A program made the position numbers and the translations under genes. The notes under the pieces were generated by a model, which searched no databases, had not been told where the DNA came from, and saw only the letters and a program-made list of their open reading frames with translations. A stretch of 64,000 nucleotides of DNA from Hyphomicrobiales bacterium (GTDB taxonomy: Bacteria; Pseudomonadota; Alphaproteobacteria; Rhizobiales; Beijerinckiaceae): contig JAIXSM010000018.1 in NCBI GenBank assembly GCA_027484655.1, forward strand, positions 62,001 through 126,000, in the 5' to 3' direction. This document shows positions 21,497 through 31,668 of the stretch, in pieces (the first letter of the stretch is position 1; the number at the start of each line of letters is the position of its first letter).

Positions 21497-21644
21497 GGTG
21501 GGCGCTGCCCAGCGTTTTGGTCTATCTGCTCGGGGCCGGGTGCGCATGGCGCGCTCGGCCTCTTGCGTTGTGGCGCTCCCCGGCCGCTGGAGCGCGGCTC
21601 GTCTTTGCTCTAAACGGGTCTGACAGGCGGGGGCAGGCGACAAC

Positions 21645-22406
21645 GTGACTGCGGCGGAAGAGGGCGACGCGAAAGAGGAAGTCGGCTCGACCTGGCGCTG
21701 GTTCTGGCGCGGGTTCCTCCATGCAGCCCGGCTCCCCATGTTCGTCATGGCGCTCACGTTTCTCGGCATTGGTTCGCTCGCGCGGGAGGCTGGCGTGTCT
21801 CTGGGCGTGGCGCTGGCGTCCACGTTTCTCGTGTGGGCTGGTCCTGCGCAGGTGATCTTTTTCGGCGCGCTTGCCCAGGGGTTGGCGCTTCCAGCCATCG
21901 CTCTTTCGGTGTCCCTGTCCTCCGTGCGGCTGCTGCCCATGTGCGTGTCGCTTCTGCCGCTGCTGCGGCGGCCCGGGCAGGGCGCGGCGATGTCGCTCTA
22001 CACCGCGCACCACATCGCCGTGACGGGATGGGTTGAATCGATCCGGCGCCTGCCCGGCATGCCGCAAAACGCTCGTCTGCCGTGGTTTCTCGGGCTGGTC
22101 CACGGCCTCTATTTCGCCGCGTCCATCGCCACGGTCGCCGGGTATGTGCTGTCGGGGACGGTGCCGCGCGAGATTGCGGCTGGGCTTCTGTTCGTCACGC
22201 CGATCTACTTCATCGCGGCCCTTGTGCGGAACTCGCGTGAGCCCATCGACTGGCTGGCGCTTGCGCTGGGCTTCGCGCTCACGCCGCTCCTGAAGCCGCT
22301 GATCGGCGCGGGGTTCGACCTGCTCGCGGTGGGGTTGATCGGCGGCACGGCGGCCTGGGTCGCGCAACGTTGGCTGAACAAGCGCAAGGCGGAGAACGGC
22401 CGATGA
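21645..22406 (+). CDS. azlC: AzlC family branched-chain amino acid exporter subunit
   Basis: GFLHAARLPMFVMALTFLGIGSLAREAG... VWAGPAQVIFFGALAQG; followed by AzlD. Confidence 0.85.
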   Translation: MTAAEEGDAKEEVGSTWRWFWRGFLHAARLPMFVMALTFLGIGSLAREAGVSLGVALASTFLVWAGPAQVIFFGALAQGLALPAIALSVSLSSVRLLPMCVSLLPLLRRPGQGAAMSLYTAHHIAVTGWVESIRRLPGMPQNARLPWFLGLVHGLYFAASIATVAGYVLSGTVPREIAAGLLFVTPIYFIAALVRNSREPIDWLALALGFALTPLLKPLIGAGFDLLAVGLIGGTAAWVAQRWLNKRKAENGR

Positions 22407-22759
22407 CGCAGCTCGACTGGTGGAGCGGCGGGCTGTGGCCCTACGCGGCGCTCATCTTGTTCGGGTTTTTGCCAAGCGAGTTCTGGCGCGCTCTTTCCGT
22501 CTTCGTCGGGCGGCGCGTGGACGAGGGGTCGCCGCTTCTGGAATGGGTGCGCGCGGTGTCCACCGCGCTGCTCGCCGGCGTGGTCGCCAACATCCTGCTG
22601 ACGCCGTCGGGCGCGCTGGCGACTGTGCCGCTGGCGGCGCGCCTCGCTGCAATGGCGATCGGACTCGCCGCTTATTTCGCCCTGCGCAAGTCCGTCATTA
22701 TGGCAGTGATCGCCGGTGAGGCGGCGATCATCGGTTTCGCGTGGTGGTTCGGGCCGTAA
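22403..22759 (+). CDS. azlD: AzlD domain-containing protein
   Basis: 4-bp overlap with azlC; about 118 aa hydrophobic AzlD-like protein. Confidence 0.8.
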   Translation: MTQLDWWSGGLWPYAALILFGFLPSEFWRALSVFVGRRVDEGSPLLEWVRAVSTALLAGVVANILLTPSGALATVPLAARLAAMAIGLAAYFALRKSVIMAVIAGEAAIIGFAWWFGP

Positions 22760-23188
22760 TCAGAACGCGGCGCGGATCTTCGCCGCGTGCGCCTTCAGCA
22801 CGTCCGGCTTCTCCACGGAATCAGCATGCCGGCGCAGGGCGACGCCCTCCCATCGGGGCAGCACATGAAAGTGCAGGTGGAACACCGTTTGTCCGCCTGC
22901 GGCGCCCTCGAACTGGCGCACGCTCAGGCCTTCCGCGTCCATGCCCTTTTTCACGGCCGCCGCGACCAGTTGCACCCGGCCCATGAACGGCCCCCAGCCG
23001 TCGGCGGGAAAGTCGAGCAGCCCGCGCGAGGCGAGCTTCGGCACCACGAGGGTGTGGCCGGGCGATTGCGGCATGATGTCGAGGAAGGCGACGGCGACGT
23101 CGTCTTCAAAAACCTTGTGGGCCGGAAGCTCGCCACGCAGGATCTTCGCGAAGATGTTGTCGGGCTGATAGGGTTCTGAATTCAGCAT
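22760..23188 (-). CDS. HIT family protein
   Basis: MLNSEPYQPDNIFAKILRGELPAHKVFEDDVAVAFLDIMPQSPGHTLVVPK; HLHFHVLPRW histidine triad. Confidence 0.93.
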   Translation of the reverse strand: MLNSEPYQPDNIFAKILRGELPAHKVFEDDVAVAFLDIMPQSPGHTLVVPKLASRGLLDFPADGWGPFMGRVQLVAAAVKKGMDAEGLSVRQFEGAAGGQTVFHLHFHVLPRWEGVALRRHADSVEKPDVLKAHAAKIRAAF

Positions 23189-23425
23189 AATCGGTCCTGT
23201 TCCACTGCGACTACAGTCCCAGCCGCGCGAGTTCGTCAAGCTGCGCTGCGCGCATGGCGGCGCGCGCCTGACGCAAAGCTCCGTTGGCGCTCGCGACATT
23301 CTGCTGCTAACAGACTGTTTTTATTGAGGATGGGTCGCTGGAGCCTTTGTCTTGGCCCACGCCTTGCCTTATGATTCCATGCGCCGGCTTTGGCGCAGAT
23401 CAAGGTGAGGCACGGAGGTTGCGCG

Positions 23426-23695
23426 ATGGCGTCACGCGATTTCAGGCGAATGCTCTCAGGCTACGGGCTCACAACCGCGAACATTCTCTACCGGTTGCCC
23501 GATCATCCCGCGATTTTGCAGAACTACATCTGGCAGGAGTACGACCTGCACCCGCATTACCCGGAGTTGCGCAAGTTTTTGGATTTCTGGACGCGCAAGC
23601 TCGACGGGGCGCTACACTCCGTCGTGGTCGCCCACGCGGGCCTCATCAAGCCTGCCGAGGTGCGCATGGTGGGTGACGAGTTCCGGTTGCATTAA
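23426..23695 (+). CDS. usg family protein
   Basis: MASRDFRRMLSGYGLTTANILYRLPDHPAILQNYIWQEYDLHPHYPELRKFLDFW. Confidence 0.85.
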   Translation: MASRDFRRMLSGYGLTTANILYRLPDHPAILQNYIWQEYDLHPHYPELRKFLDFWTRKLDGALHSVVVAHAGLIKPAEVRMVGDEFRLH

Positions 23696-23698
23696 GCG

Positions 23699-24928
23699 TT
23701 ATTCGCTCTCCTCGCGCGCGGGATCGCGGCGAAACGGCAGGTGCTCGCCGTAAACCTCGATGGCTTCGGCGATGGCCGCACGCTCGTGCTCCAGAAACTG
23801 CGCCACGGCCCGGGCAAGCCTCGGGTCGGCGATGAAGTGCGAGGAGTAGGTGGTGACGGGCGCATAGCCGCGTGCGAGCTTGTGCTCGCCTTGCGCGCCC
23901 GCCTCGACCCGCGACAGGCCACGCTCGATGGCGAACTCGATGGCCTGATAGTAGCAAACCTCGAAGTGCAGGAACGGGTGCTGCTCAAGGGCGCCCCAGT
24001 TGCGCCCGTAGAGCGCATCGTCGCCGATGAAGTTGATGGCGCCCGCGATCCATCGTCCGGCGCGACGCGCCATCACGAGCAGGATGCGCTCGCTCATCGT
24101 CTCGCCCACATGGCTGAAGAACGCGCGCGTGAGATACGGACTGCCCCACTTGCGCGATCCCGTGTCCACGTAGAACTGGAAGAACGCGTCCCAGTGCTCT
24201 TCGGTGATCTCGCGGCCGGTGAGGCGCACGATCTCGATGTCGCTGGCCAGCGCGTCGCGGCGCTCGCGTTTCACCACCTTGCGCTTGCGCGAGGCGAGGT
24301 CGCCTAAAAACGCATCGAAGGTCTCGTAGCCACGATTGAAGAAGTGAAACTGCTTGCCCGTGCGCTCCAGAAACCCGGCGCGCTCAAGAGCCGCGCATTC
24401 CGCAGCGTGCGGAAACGTGACGTGAACCGAGGACGCGCCCGTGGTCTGCGCCAGCGCTTTGAGGCCGGCGATCAGAGTCTCTTGCGCCGCATCCGCTTGG
24501 GGGCCGGCTGCGACGAGCAGGCGGCGCCCCTGCGCCGGCGTGAAGGGCACGCTCACCTGCAGCTTGGGATAGTAGCGCCCGCCCGCGCGCTCGTAAGCGT
24601 CCGCCCACGAGTAGTCGAACACGTACTCGCCCATGGAATGCGATTTCATGTAGCAGGGCGCGCACGCGGCAAGCTCCCCGCTCGCGGTCTCGACCAGCAC
24701 ATGCATGGGCGCCCAGCCGGCGCGGGCCGTGGCGGAGCGGGAGGTCTCCAGCGCATTCAGGAAGGCATGGGACGTGAACGGATTGAACCGCTCCCGCTGG
24801 GGATCGTCCGTCGCCGCCTGCAATCCTGCCGGATTGGCGCAGGCGTCCCAGGCGGAGGCGGGGACGTCGGCGATGGCGCGCACGGTGCGTACGGTGAATG
24901 TAGGCGTGGGGGAGGATTCCATGGGCAC
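23699..24928 (-). CDS. GNAT-fold N-acetyltransferase, COG3146/DUF482 type
   Basis: NPFTSHAFLNALETSRSATARAGWAPMHVLVE... HFEVCYYQAIEFAIERGLSRVEAGAQGEHKLARGYAPV. Confidence 0.88.
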   Translation of the reverse strand: MPMESSPTPTFTVRTVRAIADVPASAWDACANPAGLQAATDDPQRERFNPFTSHAFLNALETSRSATARAGWAPMHVLVETASGELAACAPCYMKSHSMGEYVFDYSWADAYERAGGRYYPKLQVSVPFTPAQGRRLLVAAGPQADAAQETLIAGLKALAQTTGASSVHVTFPHAAECAALERAGFLERTGKQFHFFNRGYETFDAFLGDLASRKRKVVKRERRDALASDIEIVRLTGREITEEHWDAFFQFYVDTGSRKWGSPYLTRAFFSHVGETMSERILLVMARRAGRWIAGAINFIGDDALYGRNWGALEQHPFLHFEVCYYQAIEFAIERGLSRVEAGAQGEHKLARGYAPVTTYSSHFIADPRLARAVAQFLEHERAAIAEAIEVYGEHLPFRRDPAREESE

Positions 24929-24994
24929 TCTGGAAGTCTAGCGCGGCGGGGCGCCGGGACAAGCTCGGTGATTGCTCGGTGACTGCGCGGCTCT

Positions 24995-26164
24995 TCAAAG
25001 CGCGCCGGACACCGGCTTCGGCAGGCGGCGGAATGCGATGGAGGCGGCGAGGCCCGTCGCGGCCATGGCGAGGCCGACGAGCGACACCGCGCCGCGCGCG
25101 CCCAGCAGGGCGATGGCGGCCGTCCACATCACGGGCCCCGCGGTCTGCCCCAGATAGAAGAAACCGGCGTGCATGGCGTAGCAGGTGGAGCGCGCCTCGG
25201 GATCAATCTCGGCCACTTCCGCCTGCACCGAATTGTGGATCATGAAGAACCCAAGCCCGATGACGCTGAAGAACGCCGCCTGCGCCATCCAGTGCAGTTC
25301 CAGCGCATAAGCCGCGAAGCCCGCGCAGCCGACGAAACCGCCCATGGCCATGAGGGCGGGGCGCGTGAACACACGCAAAAAGAGCGGCAGCATCATCGAG
25401 AACGCCAGCGCGCCCGCGGCCATTCCGCCGATCACTATGCCGGCTTCTTTCGTGCCGCCGTTCTCCTGCGCCTCAAGGATGGGCGCGACAAATGGCAGAA
25501 AGCCGAACGTGAATGCGCCTGTGGCGAACACCGTCGAGTAGCAGGCCCATGACCTGCGGTTACGGAAGATGCGCGCATAAATGTCCGCGCCGGTGCGCAG
25601 GCTGAAACTGCCGCGGGCTTCGCGCGGGGGATCGCGCGGGAGAAACAGCCCGGCGGTGATCGCGGCGCTCAGCACCACGGCGAAGCAGATCCACAATACG
25701 CCGCGCCAGCCCACGTGAACCGCCAGCAAGCCGGCGAATACGGCTCCTGCAATCTGGCCGATGATCGCGGAGGCGACGAAACGCGCGATGGCGACCTGCC
25801 GGCCTTGTTTGTACCGGTCGCCGATCATCGCCATGGCGACGGGCATGAGCCCCGCGCCGGCCATGCCTGTGAGGGCGCGGGAGGCTGCAAGCATCTCGAA
25901 GCTTTGCGCCAGGGCGCTCGCCGCGAGGCTGCCTGCGGACACCCACAACGAGGCGCGCAGCACCCTCGACTTGCCGAAGTGATCGCCGATGGGGCCGAGA
26001 ATTGGCTGCGCCAAGGCGCACGGCAGCGCGGTCGCCGAGCCCAGCAGCACGACGGTCGAAACCGGGATCATCAGGTCGCTGGCGATTTCGACGGTGAGCG
26101 GATCGAGGGTGCGGATCGCGATGGCGGCGGCGAATCCGCAGAGCAGGAATACGGCGAAGATCAC
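24995..26164 (-). CDS. MFS transporter (YNFM-like), probable GTG start
   Basis: 12-TM protein, QPILGPIGDHFGKSRVL motif, GLMPVAMAMIGDRY; upstream extension to 26398 overlaps the next gene and is non-hydrophobic. Confidence 0.85.
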   Translation of the reverse strand: MIFAVFLLCGFAAAIAIRTLDPLTVEIASDLMIPVSTVVLLGSATALPCALAQPILGPIGDHFGKSRVLRASLWVSAGSLAASALAQSFEMLAASRALTGMAGAGLMPVAMAMIGDRYKQGRQVAIARFVASAIIGQIAGAVFAGLLAVHVGWRGVLWICFAVVLSAAITAGLFLPRDPPREARGSFSLRTGADIYARIFRNRRSWACYSTVFATGAFTFGFLPFVAPILEAQENGGTKEAGIVIGGMAAGALAFSMMLPLFLRVFTRPALMAMGGFVGCAGFAAYALELHWMAQAAFFSVIGLGFFMIHNSVQAEVAEIDPEARSTCYAMHAGFFYLGQTAGPVMWTAAIALLGARGAVSLVGLAMAATGLAASIAFRRLPKPVSGAL

Positions 26165-26240
26165 GGGGGGTGTCCTGATTGCTGCACGCGACCATGCGCC
26201 CCCGCGCCAAGGCTGCGCAACCCGATTTCGCAAGCCCCCG

Positions 26241-27410
26241 TCAGAACGTGCGGCTCTCCACCCGGCGCAGGCGCGCGAACAGGTAGGCCATGAGCGGGCC
26301 AAGCCCGGCGAGAATGAGCGCGCAGGCGATGAGCGTGGGCCGCGCGCCCACCAGAGCAAGGCCAAGCCCGACGCAGATTGGTCCCAGCGCCTGCCCAAGG
26401 AAGAACGAAAACGAGTGCATGGAGAAGGCCGAGCCCCGGTTTTCCGCAGTCAACGTCGCCACCTCGGTTTGCACGGAGTTGTGCAGCATGAGGTATCCGA
26501 GTCCGGTGACGCAGAAGAGCGCGGCTGTCGTGCGCCAGTCCGCATCGAACGCCAGCGCGAACACTCCCGCCGAGGCGAAGAGGCCGCCAAGAAACATCAT
26601 CTGCCCGCGGCTCATCCAGCGCAGCAGAACGCCGAGCGATAAAGAATACGCGATCCCGCCCACGCCCACGCCGGCGAGGATCAGTCCGGCTTCTGTTGCG
26701 CCGCCCGCGCTGCGCGTCTCCAGAAGCTCCGCCACGTAGGGCATGACGCCGTAGAGCGCGACGCCCTCGATGAACACGGTGGAAAAGCACAGCACGGCGC
26801 GCGGCGACGCAAACACGCGTCTGTAGCCCGCAGCCGCGCTGGCGATACTGATGGGCGCAGCGGGCGCCGGCGGATCGGTGATGTCGAGGAAGAACGTCAC
26901 GGCGATGGCGGCGGCGACGCCAATCACGAACGCGATGAGAAACACTGCGCGCCAGCTCACAAGATCCGCAAGGACGCCCGCCACGCTGGCGGCGAAGATC
27001 ATGCCGAGGAGCCCCGCCGAGAGAAACCGGCCCATGGCGAGTTGTCGCCGCGCGGCGGGAAAACGGTCGCTGATAATGGCCATGGTCACCGGCATGATGC
27101 CCGCGCCCGCGAAGCCGCCGAAGAAACGCGCGGCGAACAGCACCCATATGGACGGGCTGACCACGACGACCGCGAGGCAGGCCGCCTGCAGCCACATGCA
27201 GATGCGCAAGAGCCGCGCCTTGCCGTAATGGTCGCCGATGGGGCCGAGGATCGGCTGGCTCAGGGCGTAGGGCAGGGCGTAAAACGAGATTGCCATGGCG
27301 GCTGTCGTCACCGGCGTTCCGAAGTCGCGGGCGAGCGAGGTGACGAGCGGGTCCATGGCCCGGTTGGCGATGGCGGCGGCGAGACCGCCGGTCATGAGGG
27401 CGCCGAGCAT
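26241..27410 (-). CDS. MFS transporter (YNFM-like), tandem paralog
   Basis: QPILGPIGDHYGKARLLRI, GIMPVTMAIISDRFPAARRQLAMGRFLSAGLLG; start Met at 27410 overlaps upstream stop. Confidence 0.87.
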   Translation of the reverse strand: MLGALMTGGLAAAIANRAMDPLVTSLARDFGTPVTTAAMAISFYALPYALSQPILGPIGDHYGKARLLRICMWLQAACLAVVVVSPSIWVLFAARFFGGFAGAGIMPVTMAIISDRFPAARRQLAMGRFLSAGLLGMIFAASVAGVLADLVSWRAVFLIAFVIGVAAAIAVTFFLDITDPPAPAAPISIASAAAGYRRVFASPRAVLCFSTVFIEGVALYGVMPYVAELLETRSAGGATEAGLILAGVGVGGIAYSLSLGVLLRWMSRGQMMFLGGLFASAGVFALAFDADWRTTAALFCVTGLGYLMLHNSVQTEVATLTAENRGSAFSMHSFSFFLGQALGPICVGLGLALVGARPTLIACALILAGLGPLMAYLFARLRRVESRTF

Positions 27411-28147
27411 CAGCGCGCCGCGCCCTCGAAAATCGCCTGATCGGCCCATGCGCCGGCGCGCGCCCACTGGCCGGGCGTGCGCACGGTCCATGTCATCACG
27501 GGAACGCCCAGGGCTTCGCGCGCAAGCAGGAGGCCTGCGTGGGGCAGGTCATCGACCCGCCACGACAGGAAATCGGGTCGTGTGCGGCGCCAGTGGGCGA
27601 GGCTTGCGAGTTCGGACTTTTGCTCAGGCGTGAGCCCGCTCCACTCGGGCTCGTCGTAGTCCGCCTGCGCCACGATGCCCAGCGGCGCGCCGCAGCCCCG
27701 CGTGCGCAGGTGCGCGATCACGTCCGGGTCGAAGCTTTTCAGCGCCACGCGCGCAAATCCTTCCGCCAGTTGCGCCGCGCGGTCGGCGGCGCGCATATCG
27801 CCGTCGAAAGCGCTCTTGATTTCGACGATCAGCGGCGTTGCGTCGCCCGTCTCGCTCAGGACGTCCGCCAATGTTGGAACGGACGAGCCGTCGGCCAGGC
27901 GCAAGGCGCGCGCGTTGGCAGCGTCCAGATCGCCGAAGCGGCCGGGCTGACCGGTGAGCCGTTGCAGATCATCGTCATGGAAGACGAACGCCTCGCCGTC
28001 GCGCGAGGCGCGCACGTCACACTCGATGGCGAAGCCCGCCGCGATGGCGGCGCGGACGGCGGCGAATGAGTTCTCCACCACGCCGGCGCGCACATCGTGC
28101 AGGCCGCGATGGGCGATCGGGCGCGCGACCACCCAGTCGCAACTCAC
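27410..28147 (-). CDS. glycerophosphodiester phosphodiesterase family protein
   Basis: PIAHRGLHDVRAGVVENSFAAVRAAIAAGFAIECDVRASRDGEAFVFHDDDLQRLTG. Confidence 0.9.
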   Translation of the reverse strand: MSCDWVVARPIAHRGLHDVRAGVVENSFAAVRAAIAAGFAIECDVRASRDGEAFVFHDDDLQRLTGQPGRFGDLDAANARALRLADGSSVPTLADVLSETGDATPLIVEIKSAFDGDMRAADRAAQLAEGFARVALKSFDPDVIAHLRTRGCGAPLGIVAQADYDEPEWSGLTPEQKSELASLAHWRRTRPDFLSWRVDDLPHAGLLLAREALGVPVMTWTVRTPGQWARAGAWADQAIFEGAAR

Positions 28148-28620
28148 GGCGCGATCTCGAACATCGATTCGATTTCAACCGCGGCGTCGAGCGGAAGTTC
28201 AGCGGCCCCGACTGCGTAGCGAGCGTGGCGCCCCTTTGTTTCGCCGAGCGCGGCCACCATCAAATCCGAGGCGCCGTTCGCAACAGCCGCGATGGCGTGG
28301 AACTTTGGTCCGGTGTTCACATAAACCCCCAGACGCACGCATCGCTCGATTCGCGAGAGCTTTCCAAGCGCCGCCTTCGCTTGCGCGAGAATGTTGATGG
28401 CGCACAGCCGTGCGGCGGTCTGGCCAGCCTCGTTGAAGATGTCGACCCCGAGCTTGCCCTTGTGCTCTGGCGCGAGCTGCCCATCCGGGCCGAATGGAAG
28501 CTGCCCGGAGATGACCAGTAGGTTGCCGGTAATAACCCACGGAACATAGTTCGCGACAGGCGCGGCCGGAGAGGGCAGGATGATTCCAAGTTCTTTCAGT
28601 CGGGCTTCGGTGGTGGGCAT
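28144..28620 (-). CDS. RidA family protein (YjgF/YER057c/UK114)
   Basis: RLKELGIILPSPAAPVANYVPWVITGNLLVISGQLPF... Confidence 0.92.
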   Translation of the reverse strand: MPTTEARLKELGIILPSPAAPVANYVPWVITGNLLVISGQLPFGPDGQLAPEHKGKLGVDIFNEAGQTAARLCAINILAQAKAALGKLSRIERCVRLGVYVNTGPKFHAIAAVANGASDLMVAALGETKGRHARYAVGAAELPLDAAVEIESMFEIAP

Positions 28621-28730
28621 CCTGGCTTCCTCTTGTCTGCGCTGGACGATGGGCCTTGCCTCTCAATCGTCAAACCATAATTTCGGCGCAACAGGCGGGC
28701 AATGCGCTGGCGTCGCCGCGGAGAAACAGA

Positions 28731-29582
28731 ATGTCATTCCGGACAAAGCACTTTATCTCGCTGGCCGCGTGGGCCGCGCTTGGCTTCTCCCTCACGGGGG
28801 CCTCTGCGCAGCAGGGCGCCGGCGCCGCCGCCGCGCCGCCGCTGGCCCCCCACCGCGCGGTCTATGACCTGAGCCTTATGAAAGGCGGAACCGGGCGCGG
28901 TCCTGTGGCTGCAAGCGGTCGCATCGTTTACGATTTCAGCGGCTCGTCCTGCGAGGGATACACCGTCGCGTTTCGTCAGTTCACGGAAATGACCCCAGCG
29001 GACGGCGAACCCAGCATCTCGGATATGCGGTCGACCACCTTCGAAAGCCCGGACCGCAAGACCATGCGCTTCCGTGTTGAGCACATGGAGGAGGGGCGCG
29101 TCACCAAGCGGGTCGATGGTTCTGCGATCCGATCAGGCGACGGCGCGCTGTCGCTGCAACTGCGTCAGCCGGCGCCCATGCAGGCGGACATCGATCATGA
29201 CGTGGTGTTCCCCACGGACATGACGCTGCGCACCCTTGACGCCGCGCGCGCGGGACAGACGATCCTGCCGCTGAAGGTTTTTGACGGCTCGGACACCGGC
29301 GACAAGATCTACCACACCATGAGCATCATCGGCCGCCCGTCCACGGCGCCGCTTGCGGATGCGAGCAAGGATGTTCCTTCCATGAAGGACATGCGCCGCT
29401 GGAGCGTTCGCGTCAGTTACTTCGATATCGACAAGCTGGACGCGCCGCCGGTCTACATCCTGTCGTTCCAGATGTGGGACAACGGCATATCAAGCGATCT
29501 TGTCATTGATTATGGCGATTTCCAGCTCAAGGGCTCCATGTCGAAGCTTGAGATGCTGCCTGTGAACGCCTGCCGGAACTGA
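28731..29582 (+). CDS. eipB: cell envelope integrity protein EipB-like (DUF1849)
   Basis: Signal peptide; PHRAVYDLSLMKGGTGRGPVAASGRIVYDFSGSSCEGYTVAFRQ. Confidence 0.87.
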   Translation: MSFRTKHFISLAAWAALGFSLTGASAQQGAGAAAAPPLAPHRAVYDLSLMKGGTGRGPVAASGRIVYDFSGSSCEGYTVAFRQFTEMTPADGEPSISDMRSTTFESPDRKTMRFRVEHMEEGRVTKRVDGSAIRSGDGALSLQLRQPAPMQADIDHDVVFPTDMTLRTLDAARAGQTILPLKVFDGSDTGDKIYHTMSIIGRPSTAPLADASKDVPSMKDMRRWSVRVSYFDIDKLDAPPVYILSFQMWDNGISSDLVIDYGDFQLKGSMSKLEMLPVNACRN

Positions 29583-29583
29583 G

Positions 29584-30870
29584 CTATTTCCGGCGCGCGC
29601 CGGGATCGAACAACAGGCCGCGCATCACCGCAGCGCTGCCGAATTTTTCCCGCAGGGCGTCAATCGCGCTCTCGGTTGCGCGCTCACGCGTCACGCTCGT
29701 GTCGGCCAGGTCGCCCTGATCGCACAAGCTAGCGTCGCGCAATGCCGAGGCGCCCACGCCGATGAGGCGGAAGCGCGTTCCATCCGTCTCCTTTTCGAGA
29801 AGCGCGCGGGCGGCCTCGAAAATCCGGCCGGCGAGTTGCGTTGGTTCCGGCAGGCTGCGGCTGCGCGTGCGCAAGCGAAAGTCCGCGGTCTTGAGTTTCA
29901 GCGTGATCGTCTCGCCGCCCAGCCCGCTCGCCTTGAGGCGCGCGGAAACCTTCTCGCTCAAAGCCAGCAGCACGCGGGCAAGCGCCTTCGCATCCGACAC
30001 ATCTTCTTCGAATGTGGTTTCAGCGGAGACGCTCTTCGTCTCGCGTTCCGGCGATACGGAGCGGTCATCGACGCCGTTGGCGAGGCGCCACAGCCGCTGT
30101 CCCTCACCGCCAAGGCGACGCATGAAATCGGTTTCGCTCAGGGCCTGAATGTCGCCGATGGTGCGGAAACCGTCGCGGGCGAGGCGCTCCTGCGCCACCG
30201 CGCCCACGCCCCATATGAGCCCCACGGGCTTGTCCGCGAGAAAACTGCGCGCCTGCGCGCGGCCAATGATGGCGAAACCCCGCGGCTTGTCGAGGTCGGA
30301 GGCGATCTTCGCCAAAAACTTGCAGTAACTCAGGCCCACTGAAACGGTGATGCCGATCTCCTTTTCGAGCTGCCGCGCAAAGCGGGCGAGCGTCAGCGCC
30401 GGGCTGCCCTGATGCAGCCGGTCAGTGCCGGCGAGATCGAGGAACGCCTCGTCGATGGACAGGGGCTCCACCTGCGGCGTGAGATCCAGCATCATCTCGC
30501 GCACCTGCCGCGCGACGGTTGTGTAGCGCGCCATATCGGGCTTGCGCACGACCGCGTCCGGACACAGCGCCAGCGCCTTGAACATCGGCATCGCGGAACG
30601 CACGCCAAACGTGCGCGCGATGTAGCAGCACGTGGCGACGACGCCCCGGCGTCCGCCGCCAACAATCAGCGGCTTGTCGCGCAGGGCAGGGTCGTCGCGC
30701 TTTTCCACGGCGGCGTAGAACGCGTCGCAGTCGATGTGCGCGATTGTGAGACTGTCGCGCTCGGGATGGGCGAGCAAGCGCGGCGAGCCGCACGCGTGAC
30801 ATCGGCGGGCCGCCGCAGGGCTCGGCGCGAGGCAATCGCGACAGAGTGAACTGGCGGCGCTTGCGCTCAC
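29584..30870 (-). CDS. dinB: DNA polymerase IV (Y-family) with N-terminal zinc-ribbon-like CX2C-X10-CX2C
   Basis: [47 protein letters not shown]-term [18 protein letters not shown]. Confidence 0.94.
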   Translation of the reverse strand: MSASAASSLCRDCLAPSPAAARRCHACGSPRLLAHPERDSLTIAHIDCDAFYAAVEKRDDPALRDKPLIVGGGRRGVVATCCYIARTFGVRSAMPMFKALALCPDAVVRKPDMARYTTVARQVREMMLDLTPQVEPLSIDEAFLDLAGTDRLHQGSPALTLARFARQLEKEIGITVSVGLSYCKFLAKIASDLDKPRGFAIIGRAQARSFLADKPVGLIWGVGAVAQERLARDGFRTIGDIQALSETDFMRRLGGEGQRLWRLANGVDDRSVSPERETKSVSAETTFEEDVSDAKALARVLLALSEKVSARLKASGLGGETITLKLKTADFRLRTRSRSLPEPTQLAGRIFEAARALLEKETDGTRFRLIGVGASALRDASLCDQGDLADTSVTRERATESAIDALREKFGSAAVMRGLLFDPGARRK

Positions 30871-31190
30871 CAGTCCTCCGCGGGCGGGCCGCCGAGCGCC
30901 CGCTGGGCGGCAGCGACTGTCTCGGGTCGCATATCCTTTTCCGCTGCATGAGCAATCAGCAGCGGTTCATCGGAGCACAGGTAATCAAGCACGCCGGCGA
31001 GGAAGCCGGGGGCGCCGGCAGCGGCGCGCAGGGCGGCCGGGTCAAGCCCCGTCACGGCGAGAAAGCGGTCCAGCCGCTCCGGGTCCGACGCGATGAAGGA
31101 AAGCGCTGATATCGCGATAGCTTCAGCTTGCTCCTGCCTCATTTTACGGCGCACCTCCGGATGATCGAATGTTGTGGCGCCGATTCTCAT
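30867..31190 (-). CDS. DUF3572 domain-containing protein
   Basis: [39 protein letters not shown]; 4-bp overlap with dinB. Confidence 0.85.
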   Translation of the reverse strand: MRIGATTFDHPEVRRKMRQEQAEAIAISALSFIASDPERLDRFLAVTGLDPAALRAAAGAPGFLAGVLDYLCSDEPLLIAHAAEKDMRPETVAAAQRALGGPPAEDW

Positions 31191-31284
31191 TTCGTCAAGG
31201 TTCGTGCGTTACCCTTACGGCGGTTCCAAGTTGCATTTTGCATTTCGCCCGCCCGCCACGAGGCGCGCCACGTCAGGACAGGGT

Positions 31285-31656
31285 ATGACCAAGACGGTCC
31301 TCATCGTAGAAGACAACGAGCTTAACATGAAGCTCTTCAACGATCTTCTGGAGGCGCATGGCTACCGGACGGTTCAGACGCGCAGCGGCGTCGAGGCGAT
31401 GGGTCTTGCCCGCGAGCATCGCCCCGACCTGATCCTGATGGATATCCAGTTGCCCGAGATTTCGGGGCTTCAGGTCGCCCGCTGGCTCAAGGACGATCTG
31501 GAGTTGCGCTCCATCCCTGTGATCGCCGTCACCGCGTTCGCCATGAAGGGAGACGAGGAGAAGATCCGCCAGGGCGGATGCGAAGCCTATATGTCCAAGC
31601 CGATTTCAGTAGCGAAGTTTCTCGAAACCGTCCGCAACTATGCGGGCGGCGCATGA
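31285..31656 (+). CDS. divK: single-domain response regulator DivK
   Basis: [35 protein letters not shown]... [23 protein letters not shown]; upstream of pleD. Confidence 0.93.
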   Translation: MTKTVLIVEDNELNMKLFNDLLEAHGYRTVQTRSGVEAMGLAREHRPDLILMDIQLPEISGLQVARWLKDDLELRSIPVIAVTAFAMKGDEEKIRQGGCEAYMSKPISVAKFLETVRNYAGGA

Positions 31657-31668
31657 GGATATGTGTTC

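Noticed and set aside
20090-21940. 616-aa minus-strand ORF
   Set aside because: Antisense to the L,D-transpeptidase and azlC start; low-complexity R/H/V-rich translation.
26161-27195. 344-aa minus-strand ORF overlapping the MFS gene
   Set aside because: Alternate frame of the MFS gene, Arg-rich, no domain.
24995-28620. Defence or mobile island
   Set aside because: Genes are ordinary transporters and metabolic enzymes; no integrase, transposase, toxin-antitoxin, nuclease or att-like repeats seen.
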